This document shows, in pieces, positions 1 to 8,721 of a DNA stretch of 51,923 nucleotides. The notes beneath the pieces were generated by a model. The model searched no databases. It was not told the origin of the DNA and saw nothing but the letters and a program-made list of their open reading frames with translations. Source of the DNA: Gammaproteobacteria bacterium (GTDB lineage Bacteria; Pseudomonadota; Gammaproteobacteria; Steroidobacterales; Woeseiaceae). The translations under genes and the position numbers were made by a program. The stretch's first letter is position 1. Each line of letters starts with the position of its first letter. The stretch spans positions 1 to 51,923 of the forward strand of contig JAOTZC010000016.1 of the NCBI GenBank assembly GCA_029861535.1. Direction: 5' to 3'.

Positions 1-771
1 AACGGCGAGCGCCGCCGTTACCTGCAGGGCTGCCAGCACCATGCGTCCGCCCCATTTACCGCTAATTACCTCGGTTTTCGAGATTGGTGCGGACGCGAGG
101 CGCCGCAACAGCCCTTGCTTACGCTCCAACACCAGCATCGAGGCGCCGCTCGTTAGCAATACCAGCAACGTAAACATGACGAGGATGCCAGGCACAGCCT
201 GCTCAAACCCGGATGGAATTTGCTGACGTTTACCAGCCGGCGCGACATCAAGCTGCCAGATTCGTGGCGTGTTGTTGAGATCGACGAGAGCGGCGGAGTC
301 CAATTTGGCCGTCGAAATGGCATCGGCGATGACGATATCCGCCAACGCCGTATACAGACTGCGCTGAATCCGAATCGCCTCGAATTGCCGTGTCAGCGCA
401 TTCGCCGTGGTGTCGTAACTCACGGTTACCGGGTCCTCGGCGAGGATCTTGTCGCTCAAGCCGGGATCGAAGCTCAGCATGCGGGCTGGCTCGTCTTGAT
501 CGCTTGTCGGCTCGGGCATGACGGTCCATGTCGCTGCGAAATCATTGTCGGCAAGGCGCAAATGGACTTGTTCCTGCAGGAATCCGGGCGATTCGGCGAG
601 AACAGTAAGCGGAGTTGCCGAGCCACCGCTGATCGAGCTTGAGAAACCGCTGGTTACGGTACCGATAAAATAGAAAAAGATCGGCGGCATGACGAACAAC
701 CACACCAAGGTCGAACCTTGCCGCAACTGATGGCGGACGTCCTGGCTCGCGATGAATAGGATAGTCTTCAT
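1..771 (-). CDS. ABC-2 type exporter permease, partial (runs off left edge)
   Basis: The frame is open from an ATG at 771 to the window edge, giving 257 codons without a stop, so the C-terminus is missing. The N-terminus has a short cytoplasmic stretch, then a hydrophobic segment (about residues 23-41, with MPPIFFYFIGTV), a long hydrophilic extracytoplasmic region of about 160 residues, and a second membrane segment near residue 205 (GILVMFTLLVLLTSG), followed by ERKQGLLRRLASAPIS, a loop typical of ABC-2 permeases (EREKGTLRRL type). It starts 6 bases after the stop of the second permease (778-2010), so the three ABC genes form one operon: ATPase, permease, permease. Substrate unknown; drug, lipid or polysaccharide export are the usual roles of the family. 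Confidence 0.85.
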   Translation of the reverse strand, partial: MKTILFIASQDVRHQLRQGSTLVWLFVMPPIFFYFIGTVTSGFSSSISGGSATPLTVLAESPGFLQEQVHLRLADNDFAATWTVMPEPTSDQDEPARMLSFDPGLSDKILAEDPVTVSYDTTANALTRQFEAIRIQRSLYTALADIVIADAISTAKLDSAALVDLNNTPRIWQLDVAPAGKRQQIPSGFEQAVPGILVMFTLLVLLTSGASMLVLERKQGLLRRLASAPISKTEVISGKWGGRMVLAALQVTAALAV

Positions 772-777
772 GCTTGG

Positions 778-2010
778 CTACCTGCGCGCGAAGCCAGTTT
801 TAAGTCGCCAGCTACAAATCGCGAGACCCGAAATTGTCATCGCAAACATGATGAACCAATAGTACGAATCGATCGACCATGCGCTCGCTGCCGTCAACTC
901 GTTTGTCAGTTTGTCGGCGACAAAGCCATTCGGCGACAGTCGTCCGATTGCCGCAATCCATTCTGGTAGTGCTGCGAGCGGAAAAAAGCTGCCACCAGCC
1001 ATTAACAGTGGAAATAAAAAGATCGATGAAACCAGGCTTGCGGTCCGCCGATTCGAAAATAGCATTTGCAGCGCGGCAAACCAGGCAAAAAAGCCCACGC
1101 CCGCGAATGACACCCAGATTAAAGACGAAGTGAATTTCGTCCAACTAACACCGTGATACGCAAAGCCGACCGACAATGTGATTCCGGCGATCAAGCCCAT
1201 GATGACCAGTGCAGCTATGGCTTTGCCGGCGACAAAACTGGATAGCATGCCGGGCGCCGAGACCAGCCGCCGCAGTGTCCCTGTGTCGCGCTCAAGCCAG
1301 TAGTCTGCGGCAAGACCGTTCGCCGAAAACAGTATCGCCATCAATATGACTCCCGGCAGAAACAGCAATGCCATGTCCGGCTGGGCCTCTGTGGGCGGCG
1401 GTTCGACGATTTCGATATCGATAATCGGTGGAAACAACTTCGGTGCTACGGATTGCAGTTTGTTTTGTATGTCAACCGCGATACCTGACACAAATACATC
1501 GTCTGGCTGATCATTCAGGTCGGCACTTTGTATTCTCGCGATCTCATCGCCGAGTAACTGTTGCGCATAGAATCCTAGATCGAGCAGGATCTCCGTTACG
1601 TCCTGGATGATGCCGGGAAGAATTATCTGTGATGGGTTCGTCTTCAGTGTCAGGGTCACTGGCGATTCGTTCAGAAACGCGTCCTGAAATCCAGCCGGTA
1701 TTGTCAAGAATCCGCTCGCGTCGCCTGAGGCAATGCGTTTCTCGCCCTCATCCAGCGTGACCTGTTCGACTGAAATCAGTTCGCCAAGCTGATCCTGCGC
1801 ATAAGCTCCCGCGACTAGGCCGCTCAATACGCTGTCGTCCTGGTCCGCAATTAGCAGCACCCCAGTGGGCGTTCCACCATTCTGTCCGGCGATCATTGAA
1901 GTAATCAGGCCACCGATCAGAAAGGGTATGCCCAGCCAGATTAGAATCGCTGTTGAGTCCTGCCACCAACGCGCAAGATCTTTTTTCACCGACGCGGATA
2001 CAAACCTCAT
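778..2010 (-). CDS. ABC-2 type transporter permease
   Basis: 410 residues. One N-terminal membrane helix (about 18-40), a large extracytoplasmic domain (about 45-205) and a C-terminal bundle of about five helices (210-405) match the ABC-2 permease layout (YhfH/DrrB/LptB-partner type, ABC2_membrane_3). The characteristic loop between the first two helices of the bundle reads LERDTGTLRRLVSAPG. The gene begins 2 bases after the stop of the ATPase gene (2013-2951) and is followed 6 bases later by a second permease, which suggests a heterodimeric exporter. Cell location: inner membrane. The substrate cannot be told from sequence. Confidence 0.88.
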   Translation of the reverse strand: MRFVSASVKKDLARWWQDSTAILIWLGIPFLIGGLITSMIAGQNGGTPTGVLLIADQDDSVLSGLVAGAYAQDQLGELISVEQVTLDEGEKRIASGDASGFLTIPAGFQDAFLNESPVTLTLKTNPSQIILPGIIQDVTEILLDLGFYAQQLLGDEIARIQSADLNDQPDDVFVSGIAVDIQNKLQSVAPKLFPPIIDIEIVEPPPTEAQPDMALLFLPGVILMAILFSANGLAADYWLERDTGTLRRLVSAPGMLSSFVAGKAIAALVIMGLIAGITLSVGFAYHGVSWTKFTSSLIWVSFAGVGFFAWFAALQMLFSNRRTASLVSSIFLFPLLMAGGSFFPLAALPEWIAAIGRLSPNGFVADKLTNELTAASAWSIDSYYWFIMFAMTISGLAICSWRLKTGFARR

Positions 2011-2012
2011 GC

Positions 2013-2951
2013 TTACTCGCGGAGTTCCGTGCCGGTTAGCAACAGGAACAGAGTTTCAAGGTTCGGACTTCGGAGGCTGGTCTCAGAAATACTGCCGCCG
2101 GCGCCCGAGATCGCCTGAAAGATGTTCGGCAGGTGATGAGATGCCCTTGACAGCGTCAATGTCAGCGTTGCGTCGTCCTGGCCGATTATTTCAAGGTCCG
2201 AGATCGACGCCACAAGTGACTGAATAGCGTCTTTAGTGGCTGCCGGGAACGTACCGGACAACTGCAGGGCATCTCGTGCGCCAAGTTGGGATTTCAGTTC
2301 TGCGACTGTGCCCTGTGCAATTATTTTGCCGTGGTCGATGATCGCCAGCGAGTCACACAGGCGCTCTGCTTCCTCCATATAATGTGTCGTATATAAGACG
2401 CAGGCTCCAGCATCGCGCTCGGCTTCAACCAGATCAAAAAGACGCGCGCGAGATTGCGGATCGACACCTACTGTTGGTTCATCCAGCAACAGCACCTTCG
2501 GTTTATGCACGACACCGCAGCCAAAGTTGAGGCGGCGCTTCATGCCACCAGAGAACTCTTTCGGCAAATCCTTGGCCCGGTCAGCGAGACCGATATGATG
2601 GAGCACGTCGCGCACGCGATCCGTGAGCGCTTGCCCACGTAATCCGTACGCCATGCCCCAATACTTGAGATTCTCAATAGCTGGCAGATCTTCGTAGAGC
2701 GCGAGTTCCTGCGGCACAACACCGAGCGAGCTGCGTGCAGCTTTACCATCGCTTTCAATGTCGTAGCCGGACACGGTGATTCGACCAGACGTTGGCGGCA
2801 ACAAACCGGAAATGCAATTTATCGCCGTCGACTTGCCGGCGCCATTGGGCCCAAGCAGTCCAAACACGCTGCCTTCGCGGGCACTAAACGATATTGTGTC
2901 AACGGCCGTCAACTCACCGTATTGCTTGACGAGTTTCGTTACTTCGAGCAC
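2013..2951 (-). CDS. ABC transporter ATP-binding protein (CcmA/DrrA type)
   Basis: 312 residues. Walker A GPNGAGKST at residues 34-42, Q-loop region near GVVPQELALYEDL, signature FSGGMKRRL near 138, Walker B VLLLDEPTVGVD near 158 and the switch His in YTTHYMEEAERL. The last 80 residues form the usual C-terminal domain of DrrA/NodI-like exporters. The start codon is GTG (2949-2951) preceded by AGGGA with 5-6 bases spacing. It powers the two permeases encoded immediately downstream. Energises export across the inner membrane. Confidence 0.93.
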   Translation of the reverse strand: MLEVTKLVKQYGELTAVDTISFSAREGSVFGLLGPNGAGKSTAINCISGLLPPTSGRITVSGYDIESDGKAARSSLGVVPQELALYEDLPAIENLKYWGMAYGLRGQALTDRVRDVLHHIGLADRAKDLPKEFSGGMKRRLNFGCGVVHKPKVLLLDEPTVGVDPQSRARLFDLVEAERDAGACVLYTTHYMEEAERLCDSLAIIDHGKIIAQGTVAELKSQLGARDALQLSGTFPAATKDAIQSLVASISDLEIIGQDDATLTLTLSRASHHLPNIFQAISGAGGSISETSLRSPNLETLFLLLTGTELRE

Positions 2952-3038
2952 GGCAATCCCTATTGATATTGTTTGGAATCAGACTATGCGTTGCGCGTAC
3001 TCTGACAATAACCCAATTGGCGGCCGATTTGGCGGCCT

Positions 3039-4319
3039 TTAGATCGCGCGTCGTCTGCCGCGGGACGAACGCTTGCGTTGACCACCGTGCGCAACCGGTT
3101 TGCCGCCACGCGGTTTCATGCGGCCATTCTTGCGTCGACCATTTGCCGCCGGCGACCGACCCTTTGTTATCGGCTCGGCCTTAATGCGTGGGTCTATCTC
3201 ATAGCCCGGCAAGACGATCTTTTCGATGTTAGTTTTTAGCAGCTTTTCGATATCACGCAGTAATTTGTGTTCGTCAATACACACCAAGGACACCGCGTGC
3301 CCGTCATGGCCAGCGCGCGCTGTTCGCCCAATGCGATGCACGTAATCCTCGGGTACATGCGGTAGCTCGTAGTTTACGACGTGCGGCAATTTATTGATGT
3401 CGAGGCCGCGCGCCGCGATGTCCGTTGCGACAAGAACTCGCACGCTTCCGGCCTTGAAGTCGTGCAACGCTTTGGTTCGAGCTCCCTGTGATTTGTTGCC
3501 GTGAATTGCCGCCGCGTCAATGCCATCCGCAGTCAGCTGACCTGCGAGCCGGTTGGCGCCGTGTTTGGTGCGCGTGAACACGAGGACCTGCTTCCAATTT
3601 TCTTTGCCGATCTGGTGTGATAACAATTCGCGCTTGCGGCGTTTGTCGACGGGGTAAACCCGTTGCTTCACGCGATCCGCTGTCGAGTTCGCCGGCGTGG
3701 CTTGGATTTCCTGGGGCGACTTGAGCAGCCTGCCGGCAAGGGCCCGAATCTCCTTGGAAAAGGTGGCTGAAAATAGCAAGTTCTGGCGAACTGCGGGCAG
3801 CACTTTGAGGATTCGTTTTATATCCCGGACGAAGCCCATATCGAGCATGCGATCGGCTTCATCAAGTACGAGAATCTCGACGCCGGATAGATCGATAGTG
3901 CCCTGCTGGACATGATCGAGCAGGCGCCCCGGTGTCGCGACGACGATGTCTACACCTTTTTGCAGTTTTGTAATCTGTGGACGGATGCTGACGCCGCCGA
4001 AAATCTGCATCGGCTTGAACGGCAGATATTTACCGTAGCCACGGATGCTCTCAGTGACTTGTGCGGCCAGTTCGCGGGTGGGTGTCAGCACAAGCGCACG
4101 AATGCGGCGTTGCCCATTCGTTGATGCCTGTAGATGCTGCAGGATTGGCAACGTGAATGCCGCGGTCTTGCCGGTGCCAGTCTGCGCGCCGGCGAGGATA
4201 TCGCGGCCTTCGAGGACCAGCGGGATAGCTTTGTACTGGACCGGGGTCGCCTCGCTGTAGCCTTGTTCGCTGACCGCACTCAGCAGTTCGGCCGATAGGC
4301 CGAGTTCGTTAAAAAACAT
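3039..4319 (-). CDS. rhlE: DEAD-box ATP-dependent RNA helicase, RhlE family
   Basis: 426 residues. N-terminal F-x(n)-Q motif ([11 protein letters not shown] ... TPVQYKAIP), motif I AQTGTGKT at 45-52, motif Ia PTRELAAQV, motif II DEAD in [13 protein letters not shown], motif III SAT in LLFSATFS, motif [12 protein letters not shown]. The tail after about residue 385 is a low-complexity basic stretch rich in Arg, Gly and Lys, typical of RhlE RNA-binding extensions. Role: unwinding of structured RNA in ribosome assembly, RNA decay and cold adaptation (family knowledge). The gene has a 199-base leader with two strong hairpins, which may bear on its control. Confidence 0.95.
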   Translation of the reverse strand: MFFNELGLSAELLSAVSEQGYSEATPVQYKAIPLVLEGRDILAGAQTGTGKTAAFTLPILQHLQASTNGQRRIRALVLTPTRELAAQVTESIRGYGKYLPFKPMQIFGGVSIRPQITKLQKGVDIVVATPGRLLDHVQQGTIDLSGVEILVLDEADRMLDMGFVRDIKRILKVLPAVRQNLLFSATFSKEIRALAGRLLKSPQEIQATPANSTADRVKQRVYPVDKRRKRELLSHQIGKENWKQVLVFTRTKHGANRLAGQLTADGIDAAAIHGNKSQGARTKALHDFKAGSVRVLVATDIAARGLDINKLPHVVNYELPHVPEDYVHRIGRTARAGHDGHAVSLVCIDEHKLLRDIEKLLKTNIEKIVLPGYEIDPRIKAEPITKGRSPAANGRRKNGRMKPRGGKPVAHGGQRKRSSRGRRRAI

Positions 4320-4398
4320 GGGGTTAACTCCAGGCTCGCCTGACCCACCGCGGGCAAAAGCCCAGCTTAGGTTCGGCCCAGGCGAAAATTTGAGTAGA

Positions 4399-4454
4399 GA
4401 CTCTGGCGGCGCAGAAATGCGCCGAAGAGTGAGTGGCGCAGACCGATGTGCGCC
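4399..4454 (-). promoter_or_regulatory. Two successive hairpins in the rhlE leader
   Basis: Both hairpins use the same stem, GGCGCA/TGCGCC: one at 4408-4413 with 4418-4423 around a GAAA loop, the other at 4435-4440 with 4449-4454 around an 8-base loop. The first is extended by ACTCT/AGAGT (4400-4404, 4426-4430). They lie 80-135 bases upstream of the rhlE start. No U-run follows on either strand, so a terminator is not supported. If transcribed they would form a structured 5' leader; helicase genes are often controlled by such leaders. The mechanism is inference. Confidence 0.4.
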
Positions 4455-4518
4455 AGGACGGGTCGGACTGTACAGGAGTTTCTGCCGATTAGATACGACT
4501 CAGTCGACTTGCCGCTAC

Positions 4519-5532
4519 TTATTTTTCAAGCACATTTAGCTGCCATAAGTCTTTTCGTGTCATGTGCAGGAATGGTCGCATTGCGAGTAGGCCAGTCTTG
4601 CCGATGCTGTCCTCGAGGAACTCCAGCTCAGCGAATTTTTCTTTCGTTCTCTCGCCGACCGGCGTGTCGAGGCCGTTCTCGCGCATCAGTAGGACACCTT
4701 TGGCCCGCAATGCCAATTCTGTGTACAAACGCAAATAACAAAGCATATCGACAACCACCGGTCCGTCGAATTTGGATTTCAGATCGCTAAGAAATCGACC
4801 AACCTTTGTCTCAGTGAAGTGCCCGGAATTGAGTTGCTCGACGAGCAATGCATCTTCGTCAAAATCGAGTTCCAGCCATTCGTGCATACGTGAGGCACTA
4901 CGCTGAAACACGAGGTACAAAACCGGTGGCAATAGCATGAGTATCGCTGCCGTCATCGCCATCGGTGGCAGAACGAAATGATTGAAGATCGAATGTAGGA
5001 CCACCGCCGCAGCAAGGCCCGGCAAATAAAGCAGGGGATTGATCTTCATGTTTCGCTCAGTCAGGGTCTGTGACAGGATCGCAAAAATCGCGACGACACC
5101 GCCATGCATAATGGCTGTGCCGAACCCGCGCACAATCCACAGTCCGATATTTCCGTTTTGTGTTGCGTAGAGATAGTAAAAGTTCTCAATGACGGCAAAA
5201 CCGGCGCCGACAGCGAAACCCATAATCGCACTGTCGACAAGAAAGCCTATTCGGTTGGTGCGAAACAGAAAAACGATGATCATAGCCTTAAGCATTTCTT
5301 CGGATACGGGCGATACATAGCGGGAGAAATTCTTGAAGTCGAAAGGCAAATGCTCCATCAAGAATCCATTCAAGAAGTAGGCGCAGACGGTTGTCAATCC
5401 ACCGGCGATAATTACCGCGAGCACAGTTCTAAGACTCACGAGCTTGTAGCTGTCCATGTACAGCAATGCGACCAGGAAGATCAGGACTGGCAACATCCCG
5501 ACCGGCGCGGTAATCAGTAGGCTCGTCGACAT
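4519..5532 (-). CDS. PrsW-family intramembrane glutamic/metalloprotease
   Basis: 337 residues with seven to eight predicted membrane helices in the first 210 residues, then a soluble C-terminal domain of about 120 residues. The family's conserved motifs are present: SEExxK at residues 77-82 (E78, E79, K82), a GFAVGAGFAVIEN segment with E116-N117, H143 in TAIMHGG and H180/H185 in LHSIFNH. In Bacillus subtilis PrsW cuts the anti-sigma factor RsiW to release an ECF sigma factor. Here a membrane-bound anti-sigma factor with an ECF sigma factor is encoded on the same strand 4.3-5.7 kb upstream, which makes a similar role possible but not shown. It follows the metalloprotease gene by 58 bases. Confidence 0.85.
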   Translation of the reverse strand: MSTSLLITAPVGMLPVLIFLVALLYMDSYKLVSLRTVLAVIIAGGLTTVCAYFLNGFLMEHLPFDFKNFSRYVSPVSEEMLKAMIIVFLFRTNRIGFLVDSAIMGFAVGAGFAVIENFYYLYATQNGNIGLWIVRGFGTAIMHGGVVAIFAILSQTLTERNMKINPLLYLPGLAAAVVLHSIFNHFVLPPMAMTAAILMLLPPVLYLVFQRSASRMHEWLELDFDEDALLVEQLNSGHFTETKVGRFLSDLKSKFDGPVVVDMLCYLRLYTELALRAKGVLLMRENGLDTPVGERTKEKFAELEFLEDSIGKTGLLAMRPFLHMTRKDLWQLNVLEK

Positions 5533-5590
5533 AGGTTGGGATCAATTCCGGCTTATCAAAACATGGATCTTGCCCGACGAGCGCCTCAGA

Positions 5591-8533
5591 TCACAGTATC
5601 TTGAGCGAAACCATCCATTCGTTGTCGAGTTTGTCACCATCCTCGAGGCCGGCCGCGTAGCCCACCGAAAAGGTCATCGGCAGTCGATGCGCGATTGTGA
5701 ATTTGAGGTCGAACTGGATACCGGCGGAGCTTACCGAACGTTCGAATGTCTCGCCGGGATCGGCTATGACGTGACTGACGAACACGGCTGGCCGTATGTG
5801 ACTGAGGTAAAAGCTGGGCGTGCCAACCTCGCGGAACCGAATGGGTGGCAAATTCCACTCGGCCAATGACTTCACAAATTCGGTTGCCGCAATTTCGTCG
5901 ATTTCGAAGCCCGGCAGGCTGTCGTATTCACGATAGCGTTTGACTTCGCCGTCATCGACATAGTTGTTGCCAAAACCACCGAAGTAGAAGCTCCCGAGCG
6001 GATTTTGTGAGTCGCCGTTGCTGCTGCCAAGCGAGTTGTAGAACCATATCGATGAATGCTTCCACGGTAGCGCAAAACCGAAATCGAGCCCAAGGCGAGT
6101 ATTTATGGCAGTTTCGATGTTGGAATCGGTGGCTGACAGCTCCAGGTCCCAACGCCAGCCTTTCTCATGATCGACAGCACCGATCGACTTGCGAGTGTTC
6201 GAAAAGTGTAGGCCAACATCGAACGCAATAAAGTCGTCAATACTCGCAGATGGCACGTTTTGATTGCTAGGCAATGTGTCGAGGTCAACGTAATAAGCGA
6301 GCTCGGCCGAGACGTCGAGGCGCTTAGGCACGTCATAGATCAGCGGGCGCTCATAGCCAATGGCATAGGCATCGCCTTTGCGGGCGCGTTCGGTTGGTCC
6401 CGACAGGTCATAAAAATCTGCGCGATTATGCGAGTACTTGGCGTACCAGTTGAGCGCATTGTATTCGAGGCTGACATGCGGCTTTTCAGACGACGGCAAA
6501 TCGTCATCGATCGAATAACTCGCTGTCAAACCGAAATTATGTAGCTGCGCTGGATCTGAGAATCGCAGATGCAGGCCGGGCGCAATCGAATCCCGATAAC
6601 CCTCGAGCACCGGGTAGCCCGATTCGAATTCCAACTCGCGATACGGTCGATACTTGCCGTCGTGGATCGTCAATGCTTCGAAGTCGTATTCACGCAGTGT
6701 CGAAATAACGTTCCAGTCTTTGACGATGGGGTGACGTTTGGTGATTTCCGCACCGAGAAACGTAATTGCGCTGACATCCTCGAGAGGAACCGGATCAATA
6801 ATGGTTGGTACGAAGCCCTGGCCCGTGTACTCGTATACTGTCAATGATCCATCTTGCATCGGAATCGGGCGAAACAAGCCGGTCTCCGCATTGCTAACGG
6901 CCTCGAGTTCGCCGGTCTCAATTTCAAAGCGCATTATGTTGGAAACACCGGTAATAAAAGAGCTACCGTACAGATATTTGTTATCGTCACTGAATACGAA
7001 GCCCTCGGGGACCGCGGGCGTAAATTCGTAAGTGGCGATGGCTTCGGATTTGTCTTGCAGGAGGTCTTCGACCTTGAACACCTTCAAGTGCTGGCTGCCG
7101 TCGATCTCGCCGAGAGACAGCGACAGCAGTGTGCCGTCTTGCGATACGTCGAGCTCGTAGGCCACCTGCCCATACGGCCACGCGTACACCAGATTCCACT
7201 GATCGTACGGGTACGGAATCTGCACCAGGGACACGTAACCGTTCAGGTGTCTTAAGCCCCACAGGGAGCGATCGGCATCGCTAAATACGATGTCACCGAT
7301 GCGGGCATCCTCGAGTAGCATCCTTCGTTCGCCGGAATCGACGTCCACGGCCATCAAGTCACGATAGGAGTGATTGTCCGCCGTATAAAAGAATGTCCGG
7401 GTATCCGGATCCCACGCGGCCGACGTCACGCGATAGGTCATTGGGCCCTTAATATCCGTTATCCGCCTGACGTTACCGTCCGCAAGAGACATCGCTCCGA
7501 CATGGGCGACGACACCCGGATAGCGAAATGCCCCGATCATTTCATTGCGCTCGGGATCAACGAAGGACCGAGAAATGGAGCCAAGCGCCTGCGATACGAG
7601 GGGTCGTGACTCCGTCAGCGGGTATTTTCTAACGGCCTCCAGATTCGATTTCTGAAATTCGTGTTCAAAGGCAATCCACTCTTCCCACGCAAGCTCCAGT
7701 GGTTTGCCGAAAACCTTTTGAAATTGTTTGGAGTAATAGCGCTCACTGTCCTCGCCACGCTTGAGCCACTCAATTACGTGTTCTGGGGAATGCTCGAATG
7801 CTAAATAGCTGATGAAACGAGTGCCGTAGAGATAGGCATTCGCGCCGGCCTGGAAATCGATGCTGGTGCCTTCTGAAACTAGTCCCAAGTTGCTGTAGAA
7901 ATGAGCGCCATCACGGACCTTTGAACGAAACACCATTTCGTCGTACGCGCCTTGCGCACGCCCGACGCCACCGGACATCCAGGTTTCCATGAATACGGCC
8001 GCACCTTCCAAGTACCAGCGCGGCGACGTTAGCCGTGGAATCGTCAAATAGTTATAGAGAATTGTCTCCGGATGCTTGTCTGTCTGGCGCGGCTTACCGC
8101 CGAAAAAGCGCCGCCAGCGCAGGTCCTGCGAATTTGCGACATCCATATTGGCGACGTGGACCATCTCATGATTCATGATCATGAATATCCGCTCACTGCT
8201 CGGCATCGTTTCCAGCGTGCGGCTCGCCGGCGCTATGTAAACAGAAACGCCGTTATAGGGTGATGCGCCAGCGCCGGCGTTACCGTAGTCGCTAAGGTCT
8301 GTCAGGATAACGGTGGATTTCTCGTTCGGCGTCCAGCCGAATATCTGTTTTTGGAAATCGATCGAGTTATGAAAATTGTGAATGACATGCGGAACGAGGT
8401 GCGTTTGAAAAGGATCGAAATACAGTAGACGGATCTCCTCCGTCTCCTTCACGTCCATCTCGAACGCCTCTGCCGTCGCGCGACCCGCGAACAGCAGGCA
8501 CGGCATCAGCAGAAATGTTGCTGCGTAACGAAT
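5591..8533 (-). CDS. Secreted gluzincin-like metalloprotease with propeller-like middle and barrel-like C-terminus
   Basis: About 980 residues. Counting from the internal ATG at 8506, a zinc motif HEMVH lies at 113-117 and the likely third ligand E167 in WYLEGAAVFME, the arrangement of peptidase MA-like gluzincins. Residues about 320-620 show repeated WD40/TolB-like blades (for example DPDTRTFFYTAD, SDADRSLWGLRH). The last 350 residues alternate short hydrophobic and polar strands with many Tyr, Phe and Trp, like outer-membrane barrels of the surface-antigen type. Start choice: ATG 8506 leaves a poor, short signal peptide; using ATT at 8533, with GAGGGGG 7 bases upstream, gives the signal RYAATFLLMPCLLFAG..ATAEA. 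A one-base error in the G5 run would give an ATG start instead. Substrate unknown. Confidence 0.75.
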   Translation of the reverse strand: MRYAATFLLMPCLLFAGRATAEAFEMDVKETEEIRLLYFDPFQTHLVPHVIHNFHNSIDFQKQIFGWTPNEKSTVILTDLSDYGNAGAGASPYNGVSVYIAPASRTLETMPSSERIFMIMNHEMVHVANMDVANSQDLRWRRFFGGKPRQTDKHPETILYNYLTIPRLTSPRWYLEGAAVFMETWMSGGVGRAQGAYDEMVFRSKVRDGAHFYSNLGLVSEGTSIDFQAGANAYLYGTRFISYLAFEHSPEHVIEWLKRGEDSERYYSKQFQKVFGKPLELAWEEWIAFEHEFQKSNLEAVRKYPLTESRPLVSQALGSISRSFVDPERNEMIGAFRYPGVVAHVGAMSLADGNVRRITDIKGPMTYRVTSAAWDPDTRTFFYTADNHSYRDLMAVDVDSGERRMLLEDARIGDIVFSDADRSLWGLRHLNGYVSLVQIPYPYDQWNLVYAWPYGQVAYELDVSQDGTLLSLSLGEIDGSQHLKVFKVEDLLQDKSEAIATYEFTPAVPEGFVFSDDNKYLYGSSFITGVSNIMRFEIETGELEAVSNAETGLFRPIPMQDGSLTVYEYTGQGFVPTIIDPVPLEDVSAITFLGAEITKRHPIVKDWNVISTLREYDFEALTIHDGKYRPYRELEFESGYPVLEGYRDSIAPGLHLRFSDPAQLHNFGLTASYSIDDDLPSSEKPHVSLEYNALNWYAKYSHNRADFYDLSGPTERARKGDAYAIGYERPLIYDVPKRLDVSAELAYYVDLDTLPSNQNVPSASIDDFIAFDVGLHFSNTRKSIGAVDHEKGWRWDLELSATDSNIETAINTRLGLDFGFALPWKHSSIWFYNSLGSSNGDSQNPLGSFYFGGFGNNYVDDGEVKRYREYDSLPGFEIDEIAATEFVKSLAEWNLPPIRFREVGTPSFYLSHIRPAVFVSHVIADPGETFERSVSSAGIQFDLKFTIAHRLPMTFSVGYAAGLEDGDKLDNEWMVSLKIL

Positions 8534-8540
8534 ATTTAAA

Positions 8541-8547
8541 CCCCCTC
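8541..8547 (-). promoter_or_regulatory. Shine-Dalgarno pointing to an ATT start
   Basis: GAGGGGG on the minus strand, followed by TTTAAAT and then ATT (8531-8533). This is the only strong ribosome-binding site near the metalloprotease 5' end, and the frame it sets adds nine residues that complete a signal peptide. A TGA stop lies in frame immediately upstream (overlapping the first bases of the motif), so no longer in-frame product is possible unless the G-run is miscounted. Confidence 0.5.
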
Positions 8548-8636
8548 ATTTGCGATGCTGCCCGCTGGAGCGTGCGGGGCAAGGCTTATTCTTATTCTAG
8601 TCTGCGCGGCGCCGATTTTGACGATTGTGACGCCGC

Positions 8637-8666
8637 GAGCCCGTCTGCAATCCAGCAGACGGGCTC
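8637..8666. repeat. Perfect 12-bp stem hairpin between two co-directional genes
   Basis: GAGCCCGTCTGC (8637-8648) pairs with GCAGACGGGCTC (8655-8666) around a 6-base loop. It lies 55 bases past the stop of the nonapeptide-repeat gene and about 100 bases before the metalloprotease start. No T-run follows on either strand, so it is at best a Rho-independent terminator with a missing tail, or a hairpin that protects the upstream message from 3' decay. Confidence 0.6.
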
Positions 8667-8721
8667 ACTTCGAGCATTAGCGATGTTTAGCTGATTGAAC
8701 AGCATTTATTACGTATCAATC

